This document shows, piece by piece, positions 1 to 7,982 of a DNA stretch of 64,000 bases; within the stretch, counting starts at the first letter, position 1; every line of letters starts with the position of its first letter. The translations under genes and the position numbers were made by a program. Source of the stretch: Quadrisphaera setariae. GTDB taxonomy: Bacteria > Actinomycetota > Actinomycetes > Actinomycetales > Quadrisphaeraceae. Under the pieces are notes generated by a model. That model saw only the letters and a program-made list of their open reading frames with translations. It did not search any database and had not been told where the DNA came from. The DNA is taken from assembly GCF_008041935.1 (NCBI RefSeq), contig NZ_VKAC01000014.1:29053-93052 (forward strand), written 5' to 3'.

Positions 1-200
1 GGGCCTCTCCGACGCCTGCGAGGTGAGCTGTCGGGTTCGGGAGGTGAGGTCCCCCGGCTCGCTAGGCGAGCTTCACCCCGAGGACGCGACGACGCTCCGA
101 AGAGCAGCGCGCCCGGAAGTGGTTCCCCCGTCCCCTGCCACAAGGATCTGCGGACCTCGAACGCGCTGGCAGGGGCTCGGCGTGCGCGACGAGAGCACTC
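1..200 (-). promoter_or_regulatory. c-di-AMP (ydaO/yuaA-type) riboswitch at the window edge
   Basis: On the minus strand this reads as an actinobacterial ydaO-yuaA riboswitch. It shows conserved blocks GGGGGAACC, CGGGGTGAA and CCGAACCCGACAGCTCACC, then the closing CGCAGGCGTCGGAG. Positions 3 to about 146 are identical to 12169-12312, the leader of the NlpC/P60 gene in this window; similarity continues with a few mismatches to about position 200. The controlled gene must lie to the left of position 1 on the minus strand and is not visible. Family knowledge: in actinobacteria this RNA switches off secreted cell-wall hydrolases when c-di-AMP binds. Confidence 0.85.
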
Positions 201-235
201 GGTCATGTCCGAGAGCGACCGAAAAGTACCTGAAA

Positions 236-844
236 GTTACAGATTCACTCAAGGGCGTCGTCGTCCGCGCCCGCCGCGCTGCAGCACCTCGCCGCAGCTC
301 CTCGGCGCTGCGGGCCTGACGGCGTCCCCGGCTCTTCGAGCTCTTGCCGGCTCAGCCGCGTCGGCGTAAAGGTCAGGATCTGCACCAGTGACGGCGGCTC
401 GGCAGCAGGCCCACCTGCGACGATCCAGACCACGATGTCGGCGGTGAGTGATGTCGCGACGGCGACCACGGACCTCCGTGCCGTCGAGGCCAGCGGCGGC
501 CAGCTGCGCCAGGTCTCGGACACCGTCACCGGCTTGGATGCTGCTCTGACGGCAGCACCCACGACCCGATGACCCTGCCTTCACGAGCACGCCGCTGATC
601 GTTACCTGGCTGGCGCCTGGCCGACCGTCGCCCACCGGCCATTGCGGCCGCCGTCACGCGTACAGCAGCCAGGGTGAGGCCCACGGCGCCCTGTATCGAT
701 GAGCGAATCTTCTCGGACCTGATAGTCGCCGGCGCAGCAACCGCGGCTCGTTCCGGTCGAGATGGTCAGGGGGTCACAGGCGGGCCGGCTTCACATGTCG
801 GGACGCCGGAGCCGCTCTGTTCCGCGACCTGCGCTCATCACTGA
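236..844. other. Gene-poor stretch between riboswitch and CDF gene
   Basis: No coding region here is convincing. The short open frames on the minus strand (around 245-635) have no recognisable domain, no good ribosome binding site and mutually overlapping frames. The stretch probably holds the promoter of the left riboswitch (minus strand, just right of 200) and the 3' region of the CDF gene. A decayed gene remnant cannot be excluded. Confidence 0.4.
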
Positions 845-1843
845 TCATGAGTGGGCGCCAGCTTCGTGGTGAGAGTGGCTGGACGGCTCGATCTGGAACG
901 TCGAGTGCGTCACGCTGATCGGGAAGTGACCGGCCAGGCACTGCTGCAGCGCGTCCAGCACCTGTGGGGCGTGTCCGTCGTGGAAGCAGGAGTCCTCCAC
1001 CACCACGTGTGCGCTCAGCACGGGCAACCCCGTGCTGATCTGGCTGGCGTGCAGGTCATGCACGGCCAGCACGTGCTCTTGAGCGAGGAGGTGCTCGCGC
1101 ACCGCGGCCAGGTCCAAGCCCCGGGGAGTGGACTCCAGCAGCACCTCAGCGCTCTCACGCAGCAGCCGCACCGTGCGCGGGATGATCAGAGCCCCGATGA
1201 GCAGGGAGGCGACGGCGTCGGCACGCGTCCAGCCGGTCGTGGCGATCACGACCGCGGCGATGATGACGGCCAGTGACCCGAGTGCGTCGTTGATGACCTC
1301 CAGCAGCGCCGCCTTCATGTTCAGCGACCGCAGCGCTGCGGGAGAGGAGCCGCCACCCTCGCCCTCGCCGTTCGAGGAGGAGCCGTGGGCGTGGCTGTGG
1401 CCGCCGCGGGTCAGCACCCAGATCGCCACGACGTTGCCCAGCAACCCCACCGCGCCGAACAGGACCATCCCCGAGGAGGCCACCTCCGGTGGCTCGCTGA
1501 AGCGGCGGATGGCCTCCACGATGACGAAGACGCCGATGCCCAACAGCGCCACGGCCTGCACGGCGGCGGCGATCACCTCAGCACGCCGGAAGCCCCACGT
1601 GCGCGCATCGGTGGCCGGGCGAAGCGCCAAGGTGGCCGCGACCAGAGCGATCGCCAGACCTGCGGCGTCGGTCAAGGCGTGGCCGGCGTCGGCGAGCAGG
1701 GCCAAGGAGCCAGTCAGCAGGCCACCGGTCAGGCCCGCTGCGGTGATGGCCACGGTGATGGTCAAGGCGATGGCGAGCCGACGTCGCTGGTCGCAGCCTG
1801 CGTGCTGCTCGCCCGCTGCAGCGCTGGAGTGATCGTGGGGCAT
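845..1843 (-). CDS. Cation diffusion facilitator (CzcD-like) metal efflux protein
   Basis: A CDF-family exporter of about 332 residues, expected to exchange Zn2+/Cd2+/Co2+ for protons across the inner membrane. It has six predicted membrane spans, the HALTD (HxxxD) metal site in TM2 near residue 55, a His-rich loop (HSHAHG) between TM4 and TM5, and a C-terminal cytoplasmic domain ending in a His-rich tail. The TM5 site reads EVIND, so Glu sits where classic zinc transporters have His, which may alter metal preference. The ATG at 1843 overlaps the TGA of the upstream repressor gene (TGATG), giving translational coupling; I prefer this start to the ATG three codons upstream. The pair is a repressor-pump module. 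Confidence 0.9.
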   Translation of the reverse strand: MPHDHSSAAAGEQHAGCDQRRRLAIALTITVAITAAGLTGGLLTGSLALLADAGHALTDAAGLAIALVAATLALRPATDARTWGFRRAEVIAAAVQAVALLGIGVFVIVEAIRRFSEPPEVASSGMVLFGAVGLLGNVVAIWVLTRGGHSHAHGSSSNGEGEGGGSSPAALRSLNMKAALLEVINDALGSLAVIIAAVVIATTGWTRADAVASLLIGALIIPRTVRLLRESAEVLLESTPRGLDLAAVREHLLAQEHVLAVHDLHASQISTGLPVLSAHVVVEDSCFHDGHAPQVLDALQQCLAGHFPISVTHSTFQIEPSSHSHHEAGAHS

Positions 1844-2163
1844 CAGCAGCACTCCTTCGGAGTCGAGCCGCAGACCAGCGGGTCCACGGCCAGGGTCAGG
1901 CGCAGCAGGTCCTCCAGGGCGTGCACGAGACCGGGGGCAACCAGCTCATAGCGCGTGCGCCGGCCTTCTGCGGTGGCCACCACGAGACCGCAGCCGCGCA
2001 GGCAGGTCAGGTGGTTGGACAGGCTCTGGCGCGAGGTGCCCAGGGAGGCTGCCAGCTCGGTGGGATACCCGGGACCTTCGCGCAAGGCCAGCAGCAGCCG
2101 GGCCCGGGTCGGGTCAGACAGCGCCTGGCCGAAGCGCGCCAGGACATCGGCATGGGTAGCCAC
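1843..2163 (-). CDS. ArsR/SmtB-family metal repressor, CmtR-like
   Basis: A winged-helix repressor of about 106 residues. The recognition helix region reads TSRQSLSNHLTCLRGCGLV; the two Cys of LTCLRGCGLV match the Cd/Pb-binding Cys pair of mycobacterial CmtR, and further Cys lie in the C-terminal tail (CGSTPKECC). It is probably a Cd(II)/Pb(II) (or Zn) sensor that derepresses itself and the coupled CDF pump. I chose the GTG at 2163 because it aligns with the start of the paralogue at 10373-10795 and leaves the palindrome at 2178-2197 upstream; an in-frame ATG at 2184 would lie inside that palindrome. The metal specificity is inferred from the Cys pattern only. Confidence 0.85.
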   Translation of the reverse strand: MATHADVLARFGQALSDPTRARLLLALREGPGYPTELAASLGTSRQSLSNHLTCLRGCGLVVATAEGRRTRYELVAPGLVHALEDLLRLTLAVDPLVCGSTPKECC

Positions 2164-2177
2164 CTGCACGCGCCAAA

Positions 2178-2197
2178 TGTACATCGACGCATGTACA
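2178..2197. promoter_or_regulatory. Palindromic operator of the CmtR-like gene
   Basis: Perfect inverted repeat TGTACAT-N6-ATGTACA, 15 bp upstream of the chosen GTG of the repressor gene. It is AT-rich against a GC-rich background. A related TGTAC-N5-GTACA element precedes the paralogous repressor at 10373-10795, which supports autoregulation through TGTAC half-sites. Confidence 0.75.
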
Positions 2198-2228
2198 AAC
2201 GGTAGGTCCGGCCGCACCTCCCCCGGGC

Positions 2229-3302
2229 TCACGAGCCCGTTCCCGGGCCCGTTGCCGAGCCTGTTTCCGAGCCTGTTTCCGAGCCTGATCTCGAGCTCGG
2301 GTCCGGGGTGGTCCTGCCATCCGCGTCGTGGCGCGCAGGCGAGCCGGCGGCCAGAGCCGCCAGGTGAGCGTTGTAGGCCTCCAGCTCGGCATCGCCGTGC
2401 TCCTCGACGTAGCGATCCCGAGCCGATGCCGCAGCCTCATCGCTGCGCCGCCACCGCACGAAGATGACCACCAGCAGCAGCACCGAAGGGATCTCCCCGT
2501 AGGACCACGCCAGACCCCCCGCCACGGCTTGGTCGGCCATCACGTCCACCCCCCATCCGGGCGGTGGGTCGGCGAAGTGGGGAACCAACGGCGTGGAAGC
2601 CATCATGATGATCACCCCGAAGAAGGCGTGCAGGAACGCCTCCAGCAGCACCTCCGCGGCCTGGGTCATAGGCGCGTGCACCGCGGGCAGCGGGTCATTG
2701 GACAGCACCGGCACGGTGAAGAGCACCCCGGCTGCCAAGAAGGCGACCTCAGCGGCGGTGTGCCCGGCAGGTGAGGACAGCAACACCCCAGCGAGGTCGG
2801 TCAGGTACATCCCGTAGAAGCACGCCAGGAACAGCGGCAGGCACACCACCGGGTGCAACAGCACCCTCCCGAGCCTGGAGCGCAGCCCCCACAGCGCTGC
2901 GGCGAGCACCGGCCGTCCCAGCACCGCAGCCCGCCCGCGCCGCGGCAGCGCCTTGAGCAGCAACGTCCCAGGACGGCCAAGCACCAGCAGCACGGGCGCT
3001 GCCATCATCAGCGTCAGCTGCTGGAACATGAAGATGGAGAAGATGCGGCTGCCGTAGACCTCCACCCCGCTCACCGTCACGGCCAGCACCAGCGCACAGC
3101 CCGCCATGAAGGACGTCGTGGCCCACACCGACCAGCGCCGGCCGCTGCGCCACAGCTTCACCGCCCCGGCGAAGTAGGCCAGCCCCACCACGCTGATCAG
3201 GACGGGCAGCACGTGCAGCCCCCCCGCTGTCAGGCTCAGCAGCGTCTGCAGCGAGGGGCCAGCCGCGGGCAGCTCACCCTCGCCCGACGCCAGCGCCATC
3301 AC
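2229..3302 (-). CDS. CtaG-like cytochrome c oxidase assembly membrane protein
   Basis: A membrane protein of 357 residues of the Caa3_CtaG type (as in Bacillus ctaG), with about seven hydrophobic segments. Typical features are the conserved FMFQQLTLMMAAPVLLVLG segment near residue 90 and His residues in later spans (VHAPMTQ, FLHAFFG). Family members help deliver copper to, or assemble, the CuA/caa3 oxidase. The C-terminus after about residue 310 is a hydrophilic tail ending in Ser/Glu/Thr/Gly repeats. It lies downstream of CopC, TlpA-like and CcdA-like genes, which fits a copper-trafficking operon. The gap to the next gene holds the CmtR operator. Confidence 0.85.
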   Translation of the reverse strand: MMALASGEGELPAAGPSLQTLLSLTAGGLHVLPVLISVVGLAYFAGAVKLWRSGRRWSVWATTSFMAGCALVLAVTVSGVEVYGSRIFSIFMFQQLTLMMAAPVLLVLGRPGTLLLKALPRRGRAAVLGRPVLAAALWGLRSRLGRVLLHPVVCLPLFLACFYGMYLTDLAGVLLSSPAGHTAAEVAFLAAGVLFTVPVLSNDPLPAVHAPMTQAAEVLLEAFLHAFFGVIIMMASTPLVPHFADPPPGWGVDVMADQAVAGGLAWSYGEIPSVLLLVVIFVRWRRSDEAAASARDRYVEEHGDAELEAYNAHLAALAAGSPARHDADGRTTPDPSSRSGSETGSETGSATGPGTGS

Positions 3303-3431
3303 GCGCCCGCCCCACAGGTGCGAGCGAGCGGCCTGGGAGCAGGGGCACAGGCGTCTGCCTCATCCACCACGAGCACCGCATGCAGCAGGGCACACCGTGC
3401 AGGGCCAGCCGAGGCAGGCCTGACCACGTCC

Positions 3432-4202
3432 TCACACCACCGTCTGAAATCCACCGATGACTCCTTGCATCTCAGCCAGCCAGCGGCCCCACAGACCCGT
3501 CAACAGCAGCACACCGATCACCACCAGGCCGACCCCTCCTACCCGAGAGATCAGCAAGCGGTGGCGGCGCAGCACCATCAGCAGCCGCTGGCTGCGCCCC
3601 ACGAAGAGCGCGACCACCAAGAAGGGCACGCCCAGTCCGGCGCAGTAGGCCGCCGTCAGCACAGCCCCTCGCCACGCACTGGCCTGATCGGTGGCCAAGC
3701 TCAGCACCGCCGACAGCGTCGGACCGATGCACGGCGCCCACCCCAACCCGAAGACCACCCCCAGCAACGGAGCGCCCGCCAGGCCAGCCGCCGGTCGCCA
3801 ACGCAGTGAGACCTGCCGCCCCGATCCGGGCAGCACACCCAGGAAGACCAGCCCCATGAGCACGACGACGCCCCCCAGCCAGCGCGAGAGCTGCACCTGA
3901 TGGCGCTGCAGCTGCTCACCGAGTGCACCGAAGGCAGCACCCAAACCGATGAAGACGACGGCGAAGCCGAGCACGAACAGTCCAGCACCGAGCACGACGC
4001 GCCAGCGGCGCCGGTCCTCCAACGCCACCGAGCTCAGACCCGTGACGTAGCTCAGGTAGCCCGGCACCAGAGGCAGCACGCAGGGCGAGGCGAAACTCAC
4101 CAGTCCAGCGACCCCCGCGACGGTCAAGGCCACGAGCAGCGGTCCGCTCAAGGCGCTCTGGGCGAACTGCGAACCCAGACCCGTCACCGTGGGAACGCTC
4201 AC
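3432..4202 (-). CDS. CcdA/DsbD-type thiol-disulfide transmembrane protein
   Basis: A polytopic membrane protein of about 256 residues. It carries the two family Cys motifs, [12 protein letters not shown] in the first span and GWAPCIGPTL in a central span; together these pass reducing equivalents from cytoplasmic thioredoxin to extracytoplasmic partners. It sits next to a TlpA-like lipoprotein, its expected partner. The frame is open to 4301, but the N-terminal 33 residues are Arg/Ala-rich and unlike the family, so I use the GTG at 4202, which precedes SVPTVTG and the first span. A close paralogue lies at 15871-16623 in the cytochrome c operon. Confidence 0.88.
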   Translation of the reverse strand: MSVPTVTGLGSQFAQSALSGPLLVALTVAGVAGLVSFASPCVLPLVPGYLSYVTGLSSVALEDRRRWRVVLGAGLFVLGFAVVFIGLGAAFGALGEQLQRHQVQLSRWLGGVVVLMGLVFLGVLPGSGRQVSLRWRPAAGLAGAPLLGVVFGLGWAPCIGPTLSAVLSLATDQASAWRGAVLTAAYCAGLGVPFLVVALFVGRSQRLLMVLRRHRLLISRVGGVGLVVIGVLLLTGLWGRWLAEMQGVIGGFQTVV

Positions 4203-4323
4203 GACCGCCCCACCAGGGGCTTGGGCCCGCCGAGGCACCGAGCCGCCGCTGCGCCGCGCGAAGACCCCTCTGCGCACGCACCTCTGTCGTGCCGGCGGCA
4301 CATCGGCACTGGCTGCGGCCTCG

Positions 4324-5154
4324 TCATCCGACGCCGACCGGGGTGATGGGCAGCCCCACCCCGAGCCCTCCGACGTTCAGCGACGCCGCAGCGCCAGCCG
4401 GTGCCGAGGGCGCCCGGGAAGCAGCATCGTTCGACGTCGGTGCCTGACCAGCTCCAGCGGAAGGCGACACAGAGGACAGACCCGCTACCTGCTCGATCAT
4501 GCCGCGCAGCACTCCTGGGTCAGCGCGCCCCACGATGCGTCCAGCGGGACGTCCCTGACGGTCCAGCACGATCGTGGTGGGAACCGCCAACGGCGGTACC
4601 ACCCCGCGCAGCGCGAGCAAGGCCTGTCCGGATCCGGAGTCCATCACGCTGGGATAGGGGACCGAGAACTGCCGCTCGAAGGTGTTCGCTGCTGCGAGTC
4701 CGTCCCGGGTGTTGATCCCCACGAAGCGCACGCCTGCCTCGGAGTACTCCCGGGCAGCTGCAGCCAGGTCGGGAGCCTCCACGCGGCAGGGTGCGCAGGC
4801 GGCGTACCAGACGTTGATGACCACGACGTGTCCGCGCAGGGCGCTGACGTCGACCGTCGAACCGTCGCTGCCGGGGCCGGTGATCTGCACGGCGTCGGTG
4901 CGGTCGGTCTCGGCCACCAGTTCCCAGGTGCCGTCGCCGGCCACGAAGCCCTGCTGGGAGCCGTCATCCCCTTGGACCCCGAGGCCGGCGCAGCTTGAGA
5001 GCGTCACGCTCAGTGCCACCAGCCCGGCGCCCCACAGCACCCGAGCCTGCTTGGGTGCTCGACCACGGCGCGCAGCCGGCCCAGCAGCTGACCAGACAGC
5101 TGACCGAGCAATTGACCGGGCAGCTGAGCGCCGCATCACCGGGTGGAGCCTCAT
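4324..5154 (-). CDS. TlpA/ResA-like thioredoxin lipoprotein
   Basis: A secreted thioredoxin-fold protein of 276 residues. A long basic N-region leads to a lipoprotein signal with lipobox LSSCAG. The thioredoxin core has WYAACAPC (active site CAPC) and a cis-Pro segment AVPTTIV. The last 50 residues are Ala/Ser/Pro-rich. It probably reduces disulfides in cytochrome c or copper-site proteins using electrons from the adjacent CcdA-like protein. The ATG overlaps the stop of copC by 4 bp. The core closely resembles the protein at 16620-17276, so the two are paralogues from an old duplication. Confidence 0.88.
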   Translation of the reverse strand: MRLHPVMRRSAARSIARSAVWSAAGPAARRGRAPKQARVLWGAGLVALSVTLSSCAGLGVQGDDGSQQGFVAGDGTWELVAETDRTDAVQITGPGSDGSTVDVSALRGHVVVINVWYAACAPCRVEAPDLAAAAREYSEAGVRFVGINTRDGLAAANTFERQFSVPYPSVMDSGSGQALLALRGVVPPLAVPTTIVLDRQGRPAGRIVGRADPGVLRGMIEQVAGLSSVSPSAGAGQAPTSNDAASRAPSAPAGAAASLNVGGLGVGLPITPVGVG

Positions 5155-5903
5155 CGCTGTGGCGATCTTTGAGTGGAGGCTTCCTCGGTCAAGGCCGTGC
5201 GCCGCCGTCGGCGCAGGACACTGACCGCGACGGCTACCAAGAGCAGCAGGGCAGCACCACCGGTGAGCAGAGCCCCGCCGGACATCCCCCCGCCGTCGTT
5301 CACCCCCGCGGTCGCCGAGACCTGCGGCCTTTCGGCTTGCGGTGAGGCGGAGGCGTCCGCAGCCGATGCCGGGCCGGCGCTGGGATCGCTCGGTGCGCCA
5401 CCGGTGGCGCCATCGTCAGCATCAGGAGTGCCCGTACCGGCTGCTGCACCACCAGCAGCGGACGATGCGCCACCAGCACCAGCACCAGCACCAGCACCGG
5501 CCGCGACGACGAAGCCCAGCTCCCCGGAGACCGGATGCCCATCCGCCGACGTCGCCCTCCAGGCGATGCGGTAGTTCCCCGGGGAAAGGCCCGGCTGCAG
5601 CGGCTGGGTCAGGCGGCGCTGGTCCAGCTGGACCTGGCCGGTGGAGACCACCGTGCCCTGCGCATCGGTGACGGCCACCGCCGTGCCCAGCGGCAGAGGA
5701 ACCTCGTTGAAATCCAGCACCACCTCCGTGGGTGCAACGCTCAGCTGCTCCCCTTCAGCCGGTGAGGTCGACTTCAACGCCCCATGAGCCGCCGCCGGCC
5801 CCGCCACGGTGAGCGCGAGAGCCTGCAGCACCACGGCGGCGACGAACGCAGCGACAAGCAGCGGCCCGATCGAGGTGCGCTCGCTGACCTGGAACCGCCT
5901 CAC
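5151..5903 (-). CDS. copC: CopC-domain copper-binding protein, membrane anchored
   Basis: A protein of 250 residues with a signal peptide ending in AHGAL. After cleavage the His becomes residue 1 or 2 of the mature protein, the usual Cu(II) ligand. The CopC beta-sandwich runs to about residue 135 and includes TSADGHPVSG, with the second conserved His. A low-complexity Ala/Gly/Asp/Ser linker and one C-terminal membrane span with an Arg-rich tail follow, the YcnJ/CopC-like layout of Gram-positives. It overlaps both neighbours by 4 bp and is part of the dsbA-copC-tlpA unit. Confidence 0.88.
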   Translation of the reverse strand: MRRFQVSERTSIGPLLVAAFVAAVVLQALALTVAGPAAAHGALKSTSPAEGEQLSVAPTEVVLDFNEVPLPLGTAVAVTDAQGTVVSTGQVQLDQRRLTQPLQPGLSPGNYRIAWRATSADGHPVSGELGFVVAAGAGAGAGAGGASSAAGGAAAGTGTPDADDGATGGAPSDPSAGPASAADASASPQAERPQVSATAGVNDGGGMSGGALLTGGAALLLLVAVAVSVLRRRRRTALTEEASTQRSPQR

Positions 5904-6793
5904 GAGTTGTCGCCCTCGGCTTCGGCCAGCGCCTGGTCCAACAACGCGCGGAACTCCTGCTCCGTTGCGGGCTGGATCTTCTCCTCGTTGACGAAGAAGG
6001 TCGGGGTGCCCTGCACCCCCAAGGCGATGCCGTCCTCGAAGTCGGAGGCCACCCTGGCCGCGGTGGCCGGATCAGCGACGGCGGCATCGAAGGCGGCCAT
6101 GTCCAACCCCAGCTCAACAGCCATGGCGCGGAAGACCTCAGGAGTGGGCTGCTGCTGCTCGCCCCACTGCTCCTGGGTCTGGTACATCCGCTGGTACATC
6201 GCCTCCAGCTGACCCTGCTCGGATGCGGCCTGAACGGCCACAGCAGCGGGGGTGGAGTTGGCGTGCCCGGGGATGGGGAAGTAGCGGACCACGAAGGTGA
6301 CGCGCCCGGCGTAGTCCTGCCGCAGCTGCTCCACCAGCGGGTAGGCAGCTCGACACGCCTCGCACTCGAAGTCCAAGAACTCCGTCAGCGTGACCCCGCT
6401 GCTGCCCGGCGCGCCCAGGCGGTGGCTGTCCTGGCGCACCACATCAGCGGCTTCGGCCTGCCCGCCGCCCGAGCGGCTGCCCAGCAGAGCCGCACCGAGC
6501 ACCGCCACCAGCGCCACCACGACGAACACCGACAACCTCACAGCCCTGCGCGCCGACGCTGGGCGAGCAGGCCGTGCCTCCTGGCGCACCTGCGCCTTGC
6601 CGACCTTGGTGGCCCTCACATGCGCGGAGGACGCAGCAGCTGTGCCGGCCGCAGTGGATGCCCCGGTTGGACCGGGCCCTCCCTTTGCCTTGGTCGGGGA
6701 GCCGGGGGTCGTGGGATCGGTGGTGGCACCCACGTCGTCGGGCTGTGGGTCGGGCGCCGATCCACGAGGCGCTGAGTTGTCCGCAGAGTTCAT
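5900..6793 (-). CDS. DsbA-like (thioredoxin-fold) membrane-anchored oxidoreductase
   Basis: A protein of 297 residues. A Pro/Thr/Ala-rich cytoplasmic N-region of about 85 residues precedes one membrane span (about 87-106), followed by a DSBA-like domain with the active site FECEAC (Cys144, Cys147) and the cis-Pro loop VQGTPTFFV. It resembles the DsbA/BdbD-type 'thioredoxin_4' proteins of actinobacteria, which oxidise or isomerise thiols of exported proteins. The ATG at 6793 has an AAGGA motif 8 nt upstream; the frame extends further but without such a site. It begins a tightly overlapping series running into copC. Confidence 0.87.
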   Translation of the reverse strand: MNSADNSAPRGSAPDPQPDDVGATTDPTTPGSPTKAKGGPGPTGASTAAGTAAASSAHVRATKVGKAQVRQEARPARPASARRAVRLSVFVVVALVAVLGAALLGSRSGGGQAEAADVVRQDSHRLGAPGSSGVTLTEFLDFECEACRAAYPLVEQLRQDYAGRVTFVVRYFPIPGHANSTPAAVAVQAASEQGQLEAMYQRMYQTQEQWGEQQQPTPEVFRAMAVELGLDMAAFDAAVADPATAARVASDFEDGIALGVQGTPTFFVNEEKIQPATEQEFRALLDQALAEAEGDNS

Positions 6794-6865
6794 GACGGAA
6801 GTCCTTCGCTGGTGATGGAGCAGGAGGGCCAAGCGGCAGCAGCGCCGCTCGGCGCTGGCCTCGGC

Positions 6866-6903
6866 GGTCCAGTGGTCAGGTGAAGGTCCAGTGGTCAGGT
6901 GAA
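6866..6903. repeat. 19-bp perfect tandem duplication
   Basis: GGTCCAGTGGTCAGGTGAA occurs twice back to back at 6866-6884 and 6885-6903. The second copy contains the stop codon of the small membrane protein gene at 6895-7011, so the duplication touches its 3' end. It looks like a recent slippage event. Confidence 0.9.
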
Positions 6904-7011
6904 CAGGTAGGACACGACCAGGAACAGGCAGAGGAGCCCGAAAGCCGTGGCGGCGATGGTGAAGCCGGCGCTGTTCAGCCAGTCGATGACGGCGCGGGTA
7001 CGAGCAGACAT
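6895..7011 (-). CDS. Small (38-aa) single-span membrane protein
   Basis: A short frame starts at ATG 7011 behind a strong AAGGAG site (spacing about 6) and encodes MSARTRAVIDWLNSAG followed by one hydrophobic helix ending in LVVSYLFT. The amphipathic N-terminus plus a single span resembles small accessory subunits of membrane complexes. It lies directly upstream of the dsbA-like gene on the same strand (about 100 bp apart) and is probably co-transcribed. I do not recognise a family. The good ribosome site and clean topology make it more likely real than chance. Confidence 0.65.
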   Translation of the reverse strand: MSARTRAVIDWLNSAGFTIAATAFGLLCLFLVVSYLFT

Positions 7012-7282
7012 GGGAGCTCCTTGCAGACGGGGAACAGCCAGGACGCAGATGGAGGAGGTGCAGCGCTGACCTCAACTCCCGACGTGACGAACTGCCAGGC
7101 AAGCCCTCGGATCAGCTGCACGGGTGGTGCCTGGACGACCCAGACACGTGGCGCACGCGAAGTCCACGGCGATGGACCCAGACGATGGGCCCATATCGGT
7201 CAGGGCACGGGCACACGGGCACAGCGACGCGACACCTTGCGAGGCGTCGTGGGGGGCAGCCAGCTCTAGCCGGCGCTAGCCG

Positions 7283-7906
7283 TTAATCGGGAGGAAGAAC
7301 GATGGGGGCATGCACCAGCGGTGGCGCTTGCCGAGAAGTGATCGTGGCGGCGGTGTTGACTGGCGCACCTGCGCGCGGGGCGACATCCATCAAGACGTCG
7401 TGCTCGACGTGCTGATGAGCGCCGCGTGAGCCGTCCTCGCCCTGGTCGTGACCACCGTCAGTCACGCTGGACCCGACTGACGGGTCCGTGAGGTGACTCT
7501 CCGGGGACGAGCTGGCAGACGAAGCCGCCGTCTCCGCCATCTCCGCCGTCACCGCCGGCTGCAGGCCAACTGGTGCTGCATCGACGAGGCTGCGCTGCAC
7601 CCCCATCGCCGCGGCCGCGGAGGCCCGGGCATCGCGGGCGTGGTCGGCGGTGTACGCACCCGCGAGGCAGAAGCTCAACACCGCCAGCACCAGCGCCAAC
7701 CCTGCCAGCAGCACGCGTCCTGGAAGGGCCTGTCGCACGCCTCGGGCGTCCTCGGCCAGGCCCCCGTGCACAGCGACGGCCAGACGCACTGATGGATCGA
7801 CTGGTAGGTCGACGTGTGTGCCACCGGATGCCGCGACTGCGGCGACTCGATGGCAACTCACCCTCTCGACGCTACAGCCACCGTCTGGCTCTCCCGCCGC
7901 GCGCAT
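7283..7906 (-). CDS. Hypothetical single-span protein with His/Asp/Glu-rich tail
   Basis: An open frame of about 200 residues downstream of the P-type ATPase. It has one clear hydrophobic segment (LLAGLALVLAVLSFCLAGA) and then an Ala/Ser-rich region with a His/Asp/Glu cluster (HDQGEDGSRGAHQHVEHD) that could bind metal. No family is recognised. The ATG at 7906 is used, but neither it nor nearby GTG codons has a convincing ribosome site. Position in the metal block and predicted export support a metal role only weakly; this could be a non-coding frame. Confidence 0.4.
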   Translation of the reverse strand: MRAAGEPDGGCSVERVSCHRVAAVAASGGTHVDLPVDPSVRLAVAVHGGLAEDARGVRQALPGRVLLAGLALVLAVLSFCLAGAYTADHARDARASAAAAMGVQRSLVDAAPVGLQPAVTAEMAETAASSASSSPESHLTDPSVGSSVTDGGHDQGEDGSRGAHQHVEHDVLMDVAPRAGAPVNTAATITSRQAPPLVHAPIVLPPD

Positions 7907-7982
7907 GGGCACGCTGCTGCGCGAGTCACACCGGTGAGCGACAGCACACCGACCGGCCGTGGGTCGCTGTGACGCACCGGGC

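Noticed and set aside
245-635. Two overlapping minus-strand open frames of 105 and 128 codons
   Set aside because: No domain, no ribosome site, mutually overlapping in different frames; typical chance frames in GC-rich DNA.
5900-7102. DsbA-like protein starting upstream at 7102
   Set aside because: It would overlap the small membrane protein gene and has an unusual Arg/His-rich leader; ATG 6793 has a good ribosome site.
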